NCBI RefSeq assembly: GCF_030815125.1
Contig: NZ_JAUSWH010000001.1
Span: forward strand, 620,001 to 684,000
Length of the DNA stretch: 64,000 nt
DNA from: Allorhizobium paknamense
GTDB lineage: Bacteria; Pseudomonadota; Alphaproteobacteria; Rhizobiales; Rhizobiaceae
Direction: 5' to 3'
The notes below the pieces were generated by a model that was not told the DNA's origin, made no database searches, and saw nothing but the letters and a program-made list of their open reading frames with translations. Each line of letters begins with the position of its first letter. Position 1 is the first letter of the stretch. Both the position numbers and the translations under genes were made by a program. Shown here piece after piece: positions 8,951 to 19,400 of this stretch.

Positions 8951-10938
8951 TCCGCCGCCTCCAGCCCCCTGGGTTGAACGGGTGCCGGCTTGCGGCGCGG
9001 CGCGCCCACCCGCAATCGCCGGTCGCTCAGGGAGACGAAACCGCCCAGCATCATCACCAGCGCCCCACCCCAGATGCAGAGGATCCACGGCTTCCACCAG
9101 ATGCGCACCACCATGCCGCCGCCTTCCATGGCATCCCCCAGCGAAACATAGAGCTGGCTGAGGCCAAAGCTGCGAATCCCCGCCTCCGTCGTCGGCATCC
9201 GCCGCGCCGTGTAAAGCCGCTTGGAAGACCACACATCCCCTCGCGACACGCCCCCCTGGCGAATGGTGAAATGGCCGCGATCCTCGGTAAAATTCGGGCC
9301 CTTGGCCGAGCGCAGGCCATCATAGGTCAGTGCATATCCGCCCGCTTCCACGGTGTCGCCCGGCTTCATCTCCACCACTTTTTCGGTCTGGAAGGTGGTC
9401 ACGGCCACAATGCCTAGCACCGTCACCCCAAGCCCGGCATGGGCCAGCGCCGTGCCAAAGGCCGAGCGCGGCAGCCCCACCAGCCGCCGAAAGGCGATCT
9501 TAACCGTCTGCTTGCCAAAGCCGCCACGATACCAGAGATCGGCAAAGGCCCCGAAAATCAGGAAGAACCCCGCTGCAAGCCCCAGCACGGCCATCACCGG
9601 CCCGCCATTCTCGGCATAATAGAGCCCAAGCCCCAGCAACAGCGAAAGACAGGCTACCAGATAAAGCCGCTGCAAGGCGCCCAGCAGATCGCCCCGCTTC
9701 CAGGCCAGCATCGGCCCGAAGGGAACCGCCACGATCAGCGGGATCATCAGCAATCCGAAGGTCAGGTTGAAGAAAGGCGCACCAACCGAAATCTTCTCTC
9801 CCGTCAGCGTATCGAGAATGAGCGGATAGAGCGTGCCGATCAGCACGGTCGCGGTGGAGACCGTCAGGATCAGATTGTTGAGAACCAGCGCACCTTCCCG
9901 GGAAATCGGCGCAAAGATCCCGCCTGTCTTCAGGCTTGGCGCCCGCAGCATGAACAGAAACAGCGCCCCACCGATGAAGAGCGTCAGAATGCCCAGAATG
10001 AAAATCCCCCGGCTCGGATCGCTGGCAAAGGCATGCACGGAGGTCAAGACGCCGGAGCGCACCAGAAACGTCCCGAGCAGCGACAACGAAAAGGTCAGGA
10101 TCGCCAGAAGCACGGTCCAGATCTTCAAGGCATCGCGCTTTTCCATCACCAGCGCCGAATGCAAAAGCGCAGTCCCCGCCAGCCACGGCATGAAGGAGGC
10201 GTTCTCCACCGGGTCCCAGAACCACCAGCCGCCCCAGCCCAGCTCGTAATAGGCCCAGTAAGACCCCATGGCGATGCCTGCGGTCAGGAAGGTCCAGGCC
10301 GCCAGCGTCCAGGGCCGCACCCAGCGCGCCCAGGCCGCATCGATCCGCCCCTCCATCAGCGCCGCGATGGCAAAGGAAAAACAAACAGAAAACCCGACAT
10401 AGCCGAGATAGAGCAGCGGCGGATGCACCGCCAGCCCCGGATCCTGCAGCACCGGGTTCAGGTCCTGCCCCTCCGCGGGCGCGGGATTGAGCCGCACAAA
10501 CGGGTTGGAGGTCAAAAGAATGAACAGCAGAAACGCGCTCGCCACCCAGGCCTGCACCGAAAGCACATTGGCCTTCAGCCGCATCGGCAGATTGACGCCG
10601 AACACCGCGACCATGGCACTGAACAGCACCAGGATCAGCAGCCACAGCATCATCGAGCCCTCGTGATTGCCCCAGACCCCGGAAAACCGGTAGATCGCCG
10701 GCATCAGCGAATGCGAATTCTCATAGACATTCAGCAGCGAAAAATCAGAAACGAGATAGGCATGGGCCAGCACGCCGAAGGCAAACAGCACCAAAGCAAA
10801 CTGCGCATAGGTGCCGCTCACCGCCGTCTGCATCAGGCCGCCATCGCCGCGCCGCGCACCGATCACCGGCAGAATGGAGGTGACGAGCGCCGCCGCCAGC
10901 GCCAGCACCAGCGCATAATGACCAAGCTCAATGATCAT
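8947..10938 (-). CDS. cycK: heme lyase subunit CycK (CcmF)
   Basis: CcmF/CycK is the large multi-spanning inner-membrane subunit of the heme lyase that joins heme from CcmE to apocytochrome c. The 663-residue protein has about 15 hydrophobic segments and the tryptophan-rich WWD signature ([17 protein letters not shown]) near residues 230-246, with histidines such as GNHEGSM and PPLLYLGY typical of the family. The ATG at 10938 overlaps the cycJ stop (ATGA). It follows cycJ and precedes cycL in a tightly coupled operon. The C-terminus is Pro/Arg-rich and cytoplasmic. Confidence 0.96.
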   Translation of the reverse strand: MIIELGHYALVLALAAALVTSILPVIGARRGDGGLMQTAVSGTYAQFALVLFAFGVLAHAYLVSDFSLLNVYENSHSLMPAIYRFSGVWGNHEGSMMLWLLILVLFSAMVAVFGVNLPMRLKANVLSVQAWVASAFLLFILLTSNPFVRLNPAPAEGQDLNPVLQDPGLAVHPPLLYLGYVGFSVCFSFAIAALMEGRIDAAWARWVRPWTLAAWTFLTAGIAMGSYWAYYELGWGGWWFWDPVENASFMPWLAGTALLHSALVMEKRDALKIWTVLLAILTFSLSLLGTFLVRSGVLTSVHAFASDPSRGIFILGILTLFIGGALFLFMLRAPSLKTGGIFAPISREGALVLNNLILTVSTATVLIGTLYPLILDTLTGEKISVGAPFFNLTFGLLMIPLIVAVPFGPMLAWKRGDLLGALQRLYLVACLSLLLGLGLYYAENGGPVMAVLGLAAGFFLIFGAFADLWYRGGFGKQTVKIAFRRLVGLPRSAFGTALAHAGLGVTVLGIVAVTTFQTEKVVEMKPGDTVEAGGYALTYDGLRSAKGPNFTEDRGHFTIRQGGVSRGDVWSSKRLYTARRMPTTEAGIRSFGLSQLYVSLGDAMEGGGMVVRIWWKPWILCIWGGALVMMLGGFVSLSDRRLRVGAPRRKPAPVQPRGLEAAE

Positions 10939-11384
10939 TTCGTCTCCCCCTCGCCCTTCCACACGCCGTCCTTTTTCATGCGGTCGGCCACTTCCTTGGG
11001 CATGTAATTCTCATCATGCTTGGCCAGCACCGTATCGGCATCGAACAGCCCGCCGCCTGCCTCGAACATGCCTTCCGTCACCACACCCTGCCCCTCGCGA
11101 AACAGATCGGGCAAAATCCCGGTATAGGTCACCGGCACGCTGCTGGTGCCGTCGGTCACGGAAAAACGCACGGTCGAGCCATTGCCCCGTTGCACCGAGC
11201 CTTCCTGCACCAGCCCGCCCAGGCGAATGCGCGTCCCCGGTCCCACCGGCGTCTTGGCCAGATCGGCAGGCATGTAGAAGTAGGACACGGATTGCCCGAA
11301 GGCGAAGAGAATGAGGATCACGGCGGCCATGATGAAGCTCATCCCACCCGCAATCACCGCCAGTCTTTTCTGCTTGCGGGTCAT
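10935..11384 (-). CDS. cycJ: heme chaperone CycJ (CcmE)
   Basis: CcmE/CycJ binds heme covalently through a histidine and passes it to the heme lyase. The 149-residue protein has one N-terminal membrane anchor (about residues 9-31) and a periplasmic OB-fold domain with [13 protein letters not shown] and [19 protein letters not shown]. The heme-binding motif is [10 protein letters not shown], with the histidine near residue 126. Both ends overlap neighbours by 4 bases (cycH upstream, cycK downstream), so the operon is translationally coupled. Confidence 0.96.
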   Translation of the reverse strand: MTRKQKRLAVIAGGMSFIMAAVILILFAFGQSVSYFYMPADLAKTPVGPGTRIRLGGLVQEGSVQRGNGSTVRFSVTDGTSSVPVTYTGILPDLFREGQGVVTEGMFEAGGGLFDADTVLAKHDENYMPKEVADRMKKDGVWKGEGETK

Positions 11385-12532
11385 TTCAATGCCTCCGTCA
11401 CCGGCAATCCCATCTGTTCGGCCATGGCGATCAACTGCCGGCCCTCCGCCCCCTCGGCGGGAAAGGCCTTCAGCCCCGCCTTCAGCGCTTCCACGGCCTT
11501 GGCCTCGTCCTTCAGCACCGCATAGGAGCGAATAAGCCGCATCCAGCCCTCGAAATTCGCAGGGTCCGCCTTCAGCTTCGCATCCAGGCTTTCCACCATG
11601 CCACGGATCATCTGCTGGCGATCCCCGGAAGACAGCGTCTCAGCCGCCGCCACATCGGCCTGAGAAGGATTGCCCGGCGCCTTCGCAGCGTCCTTCGCTG
11701 GCTCCTGCGCCAGCGGCCCGCCGCCATTCTTCTCCACATGCCGCGCCACCAGCGGCATCCACGGCGCATCGGCAGGCGAAGCCTCGGCAATCGCCCTGAA
11801 GGCATCCAGCGCCTCGCCCTTGCGCCCCGCCTGCTCCAACCCCAGCGCCAGATAATAGGCGGCGCGCGGGTTGTTACGCTCCAGCGCCAGCGATTGCCGG
11901 AAAAGCGCCTGCGCCTCGTCGGTCACGATGCCGTCATTCTCAGCCATGAGCACTTCGCCCAGCCCATTCAGCCGGTCGGCCCCCGGCCCCTTCAGCCGCA
12001 GCGCGTTGCGATAGGCAAGCTCGGCATCCCCCTGGCGGTTCAGCCGCGCATAGATCGGCGCCAGCAGATCCCAGCCCGCCCCGTCATCGGGATTGTCCAT
12101 CAGATGCCGCTCGGCCTTCGCCACCAGGAGGTTGATGTCATTGCCGGGATTTTCCAGCCGCGCGGCAAGCGGCTGCGATGGCAGGCCGGGACTGCCCACC
12201 AGAAGATAAAGCGCCAGCGAGACCAGAGGCACCATCACCACCACGAAAGCCTGCGCCAGCCCATGCCGGGATTGAGGCTTGGCGGCGGCCCGCGCCCCGC
12301 CATCGGTCGCCAGCAGCCGCCGGGCAATTTCCGCCCGTGCGCCTTCCGCCTCCTCGCCGGAAATCAACCCCGCCGCCTTGTCGCGCTCCAGTTCCTTCAA
12401 CTGATCGCGATAGATCGCCATCGCCGCAGCCTGGGCATCATCCGCCGCCGAAGGGGTTGCCCGGATCAGCGGCAGCAAAAAAGCCGCCGCAACGGCAAAG
12501 GTCAAAACAGCAATCACGATCCAGAACAGCAT
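11381..12532 (-). CDS. cycH: cytochrome c biogenesis protein CycH (CcmI)
   Basis: CycH/CcmI is the apocytochrome c-binding subunit of the heme lyase module. The 383-residue protein begins [21 protein letters not shown] and has a second membrane segment (about residues 97-117) followed by periplasmic TPR repeats ([23 protein letters not shown] and two further copies to about 250). The start at 12532 gives the membrane anchor directly; 26 open upstream codons look non-native. It is the first gene of cycHJKL. A Fnr/FixK-like box lies 223 bases upstream. Confidence 0.93.
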   Translation of the reverse strand: MLFWIVIAVLTFAVAAAFLLPLIRATPSAADDAQAAAMAIYRDQLKELERDKAAGLISGEEAEGARAEIARRLLATDGGARAAAKPQSRHGLAQAFVVVMVPLVSLALYLLVGSPGLPSQPLAARLENPGNDINLLVAKAERHLMDNPDDGAGWDLLAPIYARLNRQGDAELAYRNALRLKGPGADRLNGLGEVLMAENDGIVTDEAQALFRQSLALERNNPRAAYYLALGLEQAGRKGEALDAFRAIAEASPADAPWMPLVARHVEKNGGGPLAQEPAKDAAKAPGNPSQADVAAAETLSSGDRQQMIRGMVESLDAKLKADPANFEGWMRLIRSYAVLKDEAKAVEALKAGLKAFPAEGAEGRQLIAMAEQMGLPVTEALK

Positions 12533-12754
12533 GACCTTGAAACTTCCCGCAGCAGCAAAACCATAAGCCCCGCCGCAGCACTCCCCATTTGAGAACCCGT
12601 CACGCTCCAACTGAACCGGACAGGCTCATGCTCCTTTGTTTCCATTTGTTTTTATCGGGAAACCGGCAATTGGCACCCGTCAAAAACGGAGAGCGCGGCC
12701 CAACTGGCCCCGCCCTTTCGAAAGACTGTCTATCCCTGTCTGGTGGCGTCAACC

Positions 12755-12768
12755 TTGACGCAAGTCAA
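12755..12768 (-). promoter_or_regulatory. Fnr/FixK-type box upstream of cycH
   Basis: TTGACGCAAGTCAA is a perfect dyad that matches the anaerobox form TTGAY-N4-RTCAA. If the box centres on -41.5 of a class II promoter, transcription toward cycH would start near 12720 with TAGACA at the -10 position. This would raise cytochrome c maturation at low oxygen. The rest of the 12533-12876 gap holds no gene that I can see. The match is seen directly; the regulation is inferred. Confidence 0.6.
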
Positions 12769-12876
12769 ATCAACTTGCCGCATGAGCGGCAATCGGCCAC
12801 AGCGCTTCGCATCGAGATTTAGCTCTCGCCTCGGATTGGACCGAAAACCCGCTCCCACGCCTCGCTCCGATGCTCC

Positions 12877-13329
12877 TCAGGTCAGCGGCGTCCAGGTGCC
12901 GTCGTCATTGCGGCAGGCAGCGCCGCGCGCCTCGTAGGTCTTGCCTTTCACTGTCACGCTATGGGTGTATTGGCGGCAATTCTGGTTCCCCACCTGATAG
13001 GGTGCGGCGGCCACCACCTCACCCTCGGCCCCCTCGTCGTTCCAGTTCATCGCCTGCCCACCGGGCGCCGCCTCCAGCGCCCGATATTCCGCCTCCAGCG
13101 CCCTCTGCATCTGCCCCTTGGACAGCACCGCGCCGGTTTTCGAAACAATCCCGCCCTGCAAGGCCGCCAGATAAATCGCCGAACGATTTTCCGTCCGCCC
13201 GCCAAACAGGCCTCCACCGGCCCCCTTGGAGGAGACACAGGAAGAAAGTCCAAACAGCACGGCAAGCAGCGAAAGCACCATCGCCATCATGCCTTGGCCG
13301 GGAAACTTCAGAGGGGCAGCATCCGTCAT
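12877..13329 (-). CDS. 17 kDa surface antigen-like lipoprotein
   Basis: A 150-residue probable outer-membrane lipoprotein. The hydrophobic stretch (residues about 15-30) ends in LSSCVSS, a lipobox with the acylated cysteine near residue 31. The C-terminal half contains ALEAEYRALE, GGQAMNWNDEGAEGEV, NCRQYTHSV and a final RNDDGTWTPLT, the pattern of rickettsial 17 kDa antigen-like (RT0821/Lpp0805) proteins. A second ATG pair at residues 14-15 would give a more typical signal peptide and may be the true start. It is a single minus-strand gene between feuQ and cycH. Exact function unknown. Confidence 0.75.
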   Translation of the reverse strand: MTDAAPLKFPGQGMMAMVLSLLAVLFGLSSCVSSKGAGGGLFGGRTENRSAIYLAALQGGIVSKTGAVLSKGQMQRALEAEYRALEAAPGGQAMNWNDEGAEGEVVAAAPYQVGNQNCRQYTHSVTVKGKTYEARGAACRNDDGTWTPLT

Positions 13330-13472
13330 ACCAGCATTCTTTCAAATCGCATTTGGCTCAAAGACATAAGGACTGACGCCCAAAGTCAAGCACACACTTC
13401 ACCCCGGCCCTGCCAAGCGCCAATTCGCCACAGCACCAACCGGCAAAAACCCTATCTTTTAATGGGTTACAA

Positions 13473-14879
13473 TCACGCAACACCGTCGCGCCCAATCCCC
13501 GGCAACACCAGCCGCGCCATCAGCCCGCCGCTTTCCCCCCGGGAAAGGCCAAGCTTGCCCTGATATTCGGATGTGATTTCCTTGACGATGGAAAGACCAA
13601 GCCCCGTGCCGGGCTTGCTTTCATCCAGCCGCCGCCCACGCTTCAGCGCTTCGCCGATCTGGTCCGGGTCCAGCCCCGGCCCATCGTCCTCCACCAGAAT
13701 TTCCACCCAGTTCTTGCGCCCCGGGTCCAGCCCCGCCTCCCCGGCAGGCAAGGGCCGCGCCCGCACCGTCACCGTGGTTTCGGCATGGCGGGCGGCGTTT
13801 TCCAGAAGATTGCCAAGGGTTTCCTCCAGGTCCTGGCTCTCCATGCCCAGCGCCAGCGGCCCCGCCTCCACCGCAAGCTCGAAATTCTTGTCCGGGTTCA
13901 GCCGCCGCATCACCCGCACCAGCCGCTCCATCACCGGCTCCAACTCGCAACGTGACAGCACCGATTCGCGCTGCGCGGCAATGCGCGCCCGGTTGAGATA
14001 GGAGCCCACCTGCGCCTGCATGGCGGCGGCCTGCGCCTTCACCACCTCGTCATGCGGGCTTTCCAGCACCCGCGCCTCGTTCAAGAGCACGGCAATCGGC
14101 GTCTTCAGCGAATGGGCCAGATTGCCCACCTGCATGCGCGCCCGCTCCACAATGCGGCGATTGCTGTCGATCAGCGCATTGATTTCATTGGCCAGCGGCT
14201 CGATCTCGCGCGGAAAATCCCCCTCGATCCGCTCGGCCTCGCCGCCGCGAATGCGCTCGAGCGCCCGCCGCGCCCGGTCCAGCGGCTTCAAGCCGAAAAC
14301 GATGGTGATGGCGTTGACGAACAAACCGCCAAATCCAAACAGCGCCAGCACCGCATAAAGCCTGCGGGAAAAGCCGAGAATTTCCTCTTCCACCACCTTG
14401 AGATTGCCGGAAACGCGAAAGCGCGCCGCCCGCCCGCTTTCATCCAGAATAACCTCGGTCTCGGCAATGCGCAGCTTGTTGCCGAAGGTGTCGGTCATCC
14501 CGTAAAAGCGTTCATAATTCTGGTCGAAGGGCGCTTCCTCGAAACTCGGCACCGGCAGATTGGTCAGCCCCAGCGAGGTCGAGGCGAGCGGCGCGGCGTT
14601 AAAGGAGCCCAGCGGCTCCACCAGCCAGTACCAGCCGGTCCCCGGCTGCGAAAAGCGCAGATCCCCCAGCGCCGGGCTTCCGGTCAGGCTTTCATTGTCA
14701 CCGACGGAAACGGAATTCACCACATTGTAAAGCTGGGCGCGCAAAAGGTCGTTGAAAGACCGCTCCGCCCCCTGACGGTAAAGCGCCGAAATCACCACGG
14801 CAATGGTGACCAGCGCAATCGCATACCAGAGCGTGGCAAACAGCAAAACGCGAAGCGTAAGCGATTTAACCCGCAACAT
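13473..14879 (-). CDS. feuQ: sensor histidine kinase, FeuQ-like
   Basis: A 468-residue PhoQ-like kinase: a membrane segment (about 10-32), a periplasmic domain (about 33-168), a second membrane segment (about 170-192), a HAMP-type linker, HisKA with AHSLKTPIAVLLNEA, N box LLENAARHAE, and G boxes EDDGPGLDPD and GTGLGLSIVKEI. It overlaps the regulator gene by 14 bases and is clearly its partner. In Sinorhizobium FeuPQ is needed for cyclic glucan export (ndvA expression) and symbiosis. The name rests on the close match of the regulator and on gene order, not on a search. Confidence 0.75.
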   Translation of the reverse strand: MLRVKSLTLRVLLFATLWYAIALVTIAVVISALYRQGAERSFNDLLRAQLYNVVNSVSVGDNESLTGSPALGDLRFSQPGTGWYWLVEPLGSFNAAPLASTSLGLTNLPVPSFEEAPFDQNYERFYGMTDTFGNKLRIAETEVILDESGRAARFRVSGNLKVVEEEILGFSRRLYAVLALFGFGGLFVNAITIVFGLKPLDRARRALERIRGGEAERIEGDFPREIEPLANEINALIDSNRRIVERARMQVGNLAHSLKTPIAVLLNEARVLESPHDEVVKAQAAAMQAQVGSYLNRARIAAQRESVLSRCELEPVMERLVRVMRRLNPDKNFELAVEAGPLALGMESQDLEETLGNLLENAARHAETTVTVRARPLPAGEAGLDPGRKNWVEILVEDDGPGLDPDQIGEALKRGRRLDESKPGTGLGLSIVKEITSEYQGKLGLSRGESGGLMARLVLPGIGRDGVA

Positions 14880-15540
14880 TGTCCGGCGCTTTGATACGGT
14901 AGCCCAGCCCGCGCACGGTCTCGATCATGTCCAGCCCGATCTTCTTGCGCAGCCGCCCGATAAACACCTCGATCGTATTGGAATCGCGGTCGAAATCCTG
15001 GTCATACATATGTTCCACCAGTTCGGTGCGCGAAACCACCTCGCCCATGTGATGCATGAGATAGGAGAGCAGCCGGAACTCATGCGAGGTCAGCTTCAGC
15101 GCCTTGCCCGACAGCGTCACCTTCGAGCTTTTCGTATCCAGCCGCACCGGCCCGCAGGCAAGTTCCGAGGAGGCGTGCCCCGCCGCGCGGCGGATCAGCG
15201 CCCGAATGCGCGCCAGCACTTCCTCCACATGAAAAGGCTTGGTCACATAATCATCGGCGCCCGCATCGATGCCCGCCACCTTGTCCGACCAGCGGTCGCG
15301 AGCCGTCAGAATAAGCACCGGCATGGTGCGCGCGGCAGCACGCCACTTTTCCAGAACGGTAATGCCGTCCATGGACGGCAGGCCTATATCGAGAATCACC
15401 GCGTCATAAGGCTCGGTATCGCCGAGGAAATGACCCTCTTCGCCGTCCATCGCCTGATCCACCACATAGCCTGCCTCTTGCAGAGCCTCGACCAGTTGCC
15501 GGTTGAGATTGACATCGTCTTCGACGACGAGAATGCGCAT
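14866..15540 (-). CDS. feuP: OmpR/PhoP-type response regulator, FeuP-like
   Basis: A 224-residue regulator. The receiver domain shows EDD at residues 7-9, the phosphoacceptor in AVILDIGLPSMDG near residue 51 and lysine in YVTKPFHVEE near residue 101. The C-terminal winged helix has LLSYLMHHMGEVVSRTEL, NTIEVFIGRLRKKIG and VRGLGYRI. The N-terminus matches what I recall of FeuP. The partner kinase overlaps downstream by 14 bases; a small exported protein precedes it by 60 bases. Confidence 0.8.
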   Translation of the reverse strand: MRILVVEDDVNLNRQLVEALQEAGYVVDQAMDGEEGHFLGDTEPYDAVILDIGLPSMDGITVLEKWRAAARTMPVLILTARDRWSDKVAGIDAGADDYVTKPFHVEEVLARIRALIRRAAGHASSELACGPVRLDTKSSKVTLSGKALKLTSHEFRLLSYLMHHMGEVVSRTELVEHMYDQDFDRDSNTIEVFIGRLRKKIGLDMIETVRGLGYRIKAPDNVAG

Positions 15541-15600
15541 GGGGATCTTGTCTCCGTTATGCCGCGCCTGAGCAATCGCGCCCAGCCCTGCGGTTCTCGA

Positions 15601-15915
15601 TTATCGGGAAACCTGAATGGTCATCTTGCGGGGCCGGGCATTGTCGCCGGAGCCCGGAACCAGAATGGTTATAACGCATTGGCCGCCGGAAAGGCGAACG
15701 GAAAGAAGCTGCCCGCCGGAATCTTCCACCGCCCGCGTCGCCGCGCTGCGGCAGTCCACCCGGTCACTGCTGCGGTCGTCCCCGGAATCGCTCTTTTGAT
15801 TGTCCACCGGCACGACAAGGCGCGATACATCCGGCACCGTCGGCGTGGCCCCGGGCAACATCACCCAGGCCAGCAAAGCCGCCGTAATACTGGCTATGAT
15901 CGACTTTGATCGCAT
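15601..15915 (-). CDS. small exported protein upstream of feuP, FeuN candidate
   Basis: A 104-residue protein with a signal peptide (MRSKSIIASITAALLAWVMLPG), a polar segment with a single DCRSAA cysteine, and a C-terminal block (QLLSVRLSGGQCVITILVPG, then RPRKMTIQVSR) that resembles a short PepSY-type strand-helix-strand unit. It is the first gene of the feuPQ group, 60 bases upstream of feuP. In Sinorhizobium a small periplasmic protein, FeuN, is encoded upstream of feuP and restrains FeuQ. Position, size and export fit that role, but sequence identity to FeuN was not tested. Confidence 0.55.
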   Translation of the reverse strand: MRSKSIIASITAALLAWVMLPGATPTVPDVSRLVVPVDNQKSDSGDDRSSDRVDCRSAATRAVEDSGGQLLSVRLSGGQCVITILVPGSGDNARPRKMTIQVSR

Positions 15916-16028
15916 TTACCGCCACTCGCCGCATGTCTCAAATCCTGTCCTGATTTTTAACCAGCCACGGCTGAATGGCAAATGAATGCCTGGTAATGCT
16001 TGCTAAACCCGGAAAATCCCAGGGCCAC

Positions 16029-16256
16029 TTACCCCGGCGGCCTGCCCTTGCCGGTAATAGCCGAGCGCGCCGCAAGCCGCCCGTACAAGGCAACAAGCCC
16101 GCCCACCGCACTCGCCAGCGCCATCAACAGATCCGCCATCTGCCCCTGTTCGGCAAGCCCCAGATCGATCCCCGCCACCTGCAACCCACCCGCCGCAATC
16201 GCCACCAAAGCCCCCCAGACCGCCCGCGACCCATACCACGGCTTCGTCTCGTTCAT
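16029..16256 (-). CDS. holin-like small membrane protein of the GTA cluster
   Basis: A 75-residue protein with a textbook ribosome site (AAAAGGAGATTTAAGG just before the ATG). It has two membrane helices (WGALVAIAAGGLQVAGIDL and LLMALASAVGGLVALYGRL) and a basic tail, a layout shared with small proteins found beside lysozymes in alphaproteobacterial phages. It lies directly downstream of the tail-tip gene, so it probably supplies the membrane step of GTA release. It could instead be an unrelated small membrane protein. Confidence 0.55.
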   Translation of the reverse strand: MNETKPWYGSRAVWGALVAIAAGGLQVAGIDLGLAEQGQMADLLMALASAVGGLVALYGRLAARSAITGKGRPPG

Positions 16257-16315
16257 CCTTAAATCTCCTTTTAAAACAGTTACTTGAAAATATGAGCAAC
16301 CGCCGCTTATATCCC

Positions 16316-16436
16316 CTTCAAGGCGAGGATGCTTACGCATCCTCGCCTTGAAAGAATTTCGAATATCTCAAATGCATCAAGGGCTTGAGATACTCGAAAG
16401 GGAATACGAACTGCCATTTTCAATGACTTTTCGTAT
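16316..16436 (+). repeat. repeat family A, copy 5
   Basis: Hairpin 1 is here an extended palindrome (CTTCAAGGCGAGGATGC/GCATCCTCGCCTTGAAAG). The element's right end supplies the last base of the tail-tip gene's stop codon. It separates that gene from the holin-like gene. Confidence 0.9.
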
Positions 16437-19400
16437 TACCCCGCCACCCAGATGCGCTCCGCCGCCACGCCCAGCCCATAGCGCCCCACCTGCCGCACCC
16501 GAAATTGCAAGGAGGACGCCGCCCCGCCAAAATCCGCGACCTGCGCCAGAAGCCCGTAAGTGTAGGCAGAATCGGTCAGCGTCAGGGTCCGCTTCACCGT
16601 CCCCGCCGCATCCATGATCTCCAACTGGTAGCTCTCGCTTTCTTCATCGAGCGGAATATCGCTCGCCGCCCAATTGTCGGCATCGATGCGTCCGCGCCGT
16701 ACCCAGCTTACGGCAATATCCCCGCCTGCCAGCCGCTTCACGGCAAGATGCGCGGGCGAAAGCGGCGTCTCGGCCCTCAAGCCCCCGGAAAAACTCTCCG
16801 GCCCCATCGTCTCCAGCCCCGTTCCCGCCGCCTCGGCAATCAGGTTCAGCGTCAAACCAATCTCGTCGGAGGAAAGCCCAAGCGACAGAACCGCACTGTC
16901 CAGCAGCACCACATCCGCGCCGCTCGCCGCCCCCGCCGCCATGGCATCCTCGGTGCCGTAAAGCCCGCGCAACAGCCCGCTCAATTGCCATTCCCCGCTC
17001 GACGTTTCCGCCGCCGTGGTAAAAGCCAGCACCTCCCACACATCGTTTTCGGCCCTCACCGCCAGCAGATTGGCCCCGTTCAGTACGCTGAGTTCGGAGG
17101 CCGAGGCAAAACTGCCGAAGGCCAGGCTCACCCCCACCGCGTTCGCCCGGTCAAACCGCCCCGAAACCCCCGCAGCCAGCGCCGCCGTCAGCGTCCCCAT
17201 GGTCGCGGGCCGGGTCAGCACCGCCCGGCTCTCGTAATTTTCCGTCTCCGCAGAGGCCGAAATCACGATTCTGCGCCATGGGCTGGCATAGGCCGCCACC
17301 CGCGCAAAGGTCCCCGTCTCCCCATCCTCGAAGCGCGGCAGGTCCAGATAGGTCAGCAAGGGATCGAACCCGGACGAGGCGCGATTGTCCGAGGCGCGGC
17401 TGCGGCTTGCCGCTGAAACCGCCACCGCCACCGGCGCAGCCACCTCGCGCAATTCCAGCGCCAGCCCGTCGCTCTCCTCGATCCGCGAAATCATGAAGCG
17501 GCCGGCAGGCCCCTCGGCAAGGCTCAGCACATCGCCCGGCTGCAGGGCCAGGTTTTCCGGCCCCAGCGACAGCGTCAAGCCGCGCCGCGAAAGCCGGTGA
17601 TCGCGCAATTGCGCCTCCACCGCCGCCAGCGCCACCGCCTCATCCATCACCCCCGGCAGGCTGGTGGAAAGCAGCCCGGCGGAACTGTCGGCCACCCGCC
17701 GCGACCGCGCCGTCCCATCCTCATAATCCAGCGCCGGATCGTAAAACCCAAGCGCCGCCTGCCCGGAATAATCGCTGGGATCGCCGCGCGTCTCCTTCCA
17801 CAGCGGCTCACCCTCCTCATCCACAAACGTCTCCACCGCCACCGCAGGCAGGCTCACCGCCTGGCGCGAGCGAAAGGCCAGCACCGCCCCGTCCTCGATC
17901 ACATCCAGCAGAAAAGCTTGCATCAGCGGCTCGATCAAGCCACGGGCCGAAGCCGCCTCGCCCTGCACATAGCCCGGCAGATCACCGCTGACGGCAGAGA
18001 CATCGTAATCCGCAAAACCATGATCGCTCAGGATCGCCGCAATCACATCGGCCAGCGTCCCCGCCCCCAGCCTGCCGTTCAGCCAGTGGCCGGTGCGCCA
18101 GTTATCGCCATCGGCCCAGAGATCGGTGTCATAGGGAAAGGCCGGAAAAGGCCGGCTGTCCCAGGTCCAGAGAAAGATATGGTCCGCATCCACCATGCCC
18201 TCGGGCGCGTCATCGCCTGCCCACCAGGCCAGATGCGCCTCCAGAAACCGCCGCTGCGCCGCATCCGAGCGCATGCCGGAGGAGAAGTAAGGCTGCGCAT
18301 TTTCCGAGGATTTCTGGTCGGGAAACACATTCGGCTGGTTCGCCCCCCGCTCCACCGCCGGGCAGCCCAGTTCGGTAAACCAGATCGGCTTCATCCCCGC
18401 CACCCAGTCCGTCGGCTCGGAAAGCTCCACCCCGCCCACCCGGTTGTAATGGCGGTTTCCCCACCATCCTTGCAGGTCCTTGTAGCGAAACACCCAGTCC
18501 TTGCCCTTCAGCCCGTCGGAGATCGCCAGCCTCTGCCGCGCCGCCCGCCCGGCCTCATCGGCATAATACCAGTCATAGCCCTCGCCGGAGGCAATGGCCG
18601 CCGTCAGTCCGCTCTCATCTTCCGCCAGCCTGAACCCATCGGGATTGTCGGCGGTAAAATCCGCATCCTGCCAATCGGCAAGCGGCATATAGTTGTCGAT
18701 CCCCACCGCATCGATCGCCTCGCTTGCCCAAAGCGGATCGAGATGAAAAAACACATCCCCCGACCCATCCTGCGGGTGATAGCCGAAATATTCGCTCCAG
18801 TCCGCGCCATAGGTCAGGCTGGTGTCAGACCCCAGCACCGCCCGCACATCTTCGGCCAGCGTCACCAGCGCCTCGACGAAGGGAAAGCGGTTGCCGTCAT
18901 CGCGCAGCACCGTCAGCCCCTTCAGCTCCGATCCGAGAATAAAGCCATCCACCCCGCCCGCCAGCTTCGCTAGCCGCGCATAATGCAGCACCAGCCGCCG
19001 ATAGCTCTTCTCACTGCCCTTGTAGAACAGAATGGACCCCAGCGTCGCGAAATCAGAGGCCTTCGCCTCCCCCATGAAGGTTTCCACGAGCGCCGTCACC
19101 GCCGCCGTCCCGTCCGGCGTGCCGCTCAGCCCCGGCGCCGGATGGCAGGTGATCCGCCCCCGCCAGGGATAGGCCGCCTGCTCGTCCCCGCCATAGGGGT
19201 CCGGCAAACCGTTTCCAGCGGCAATATCCATCATCAGAAACGGATAGAGAAACACCTTCAGCCCGCGCGATTTCAGATCGGCAATCGCCTCCAGCACACT
19301 CTTGTCGCAGGGCGTGCCGCCATAGGCAGGCGCGCCGTCACTGCTCGACACCACATAGGCCTTGCCCCGGCTCAAGCCTCCCACCGTCCAGTCACGGCTC

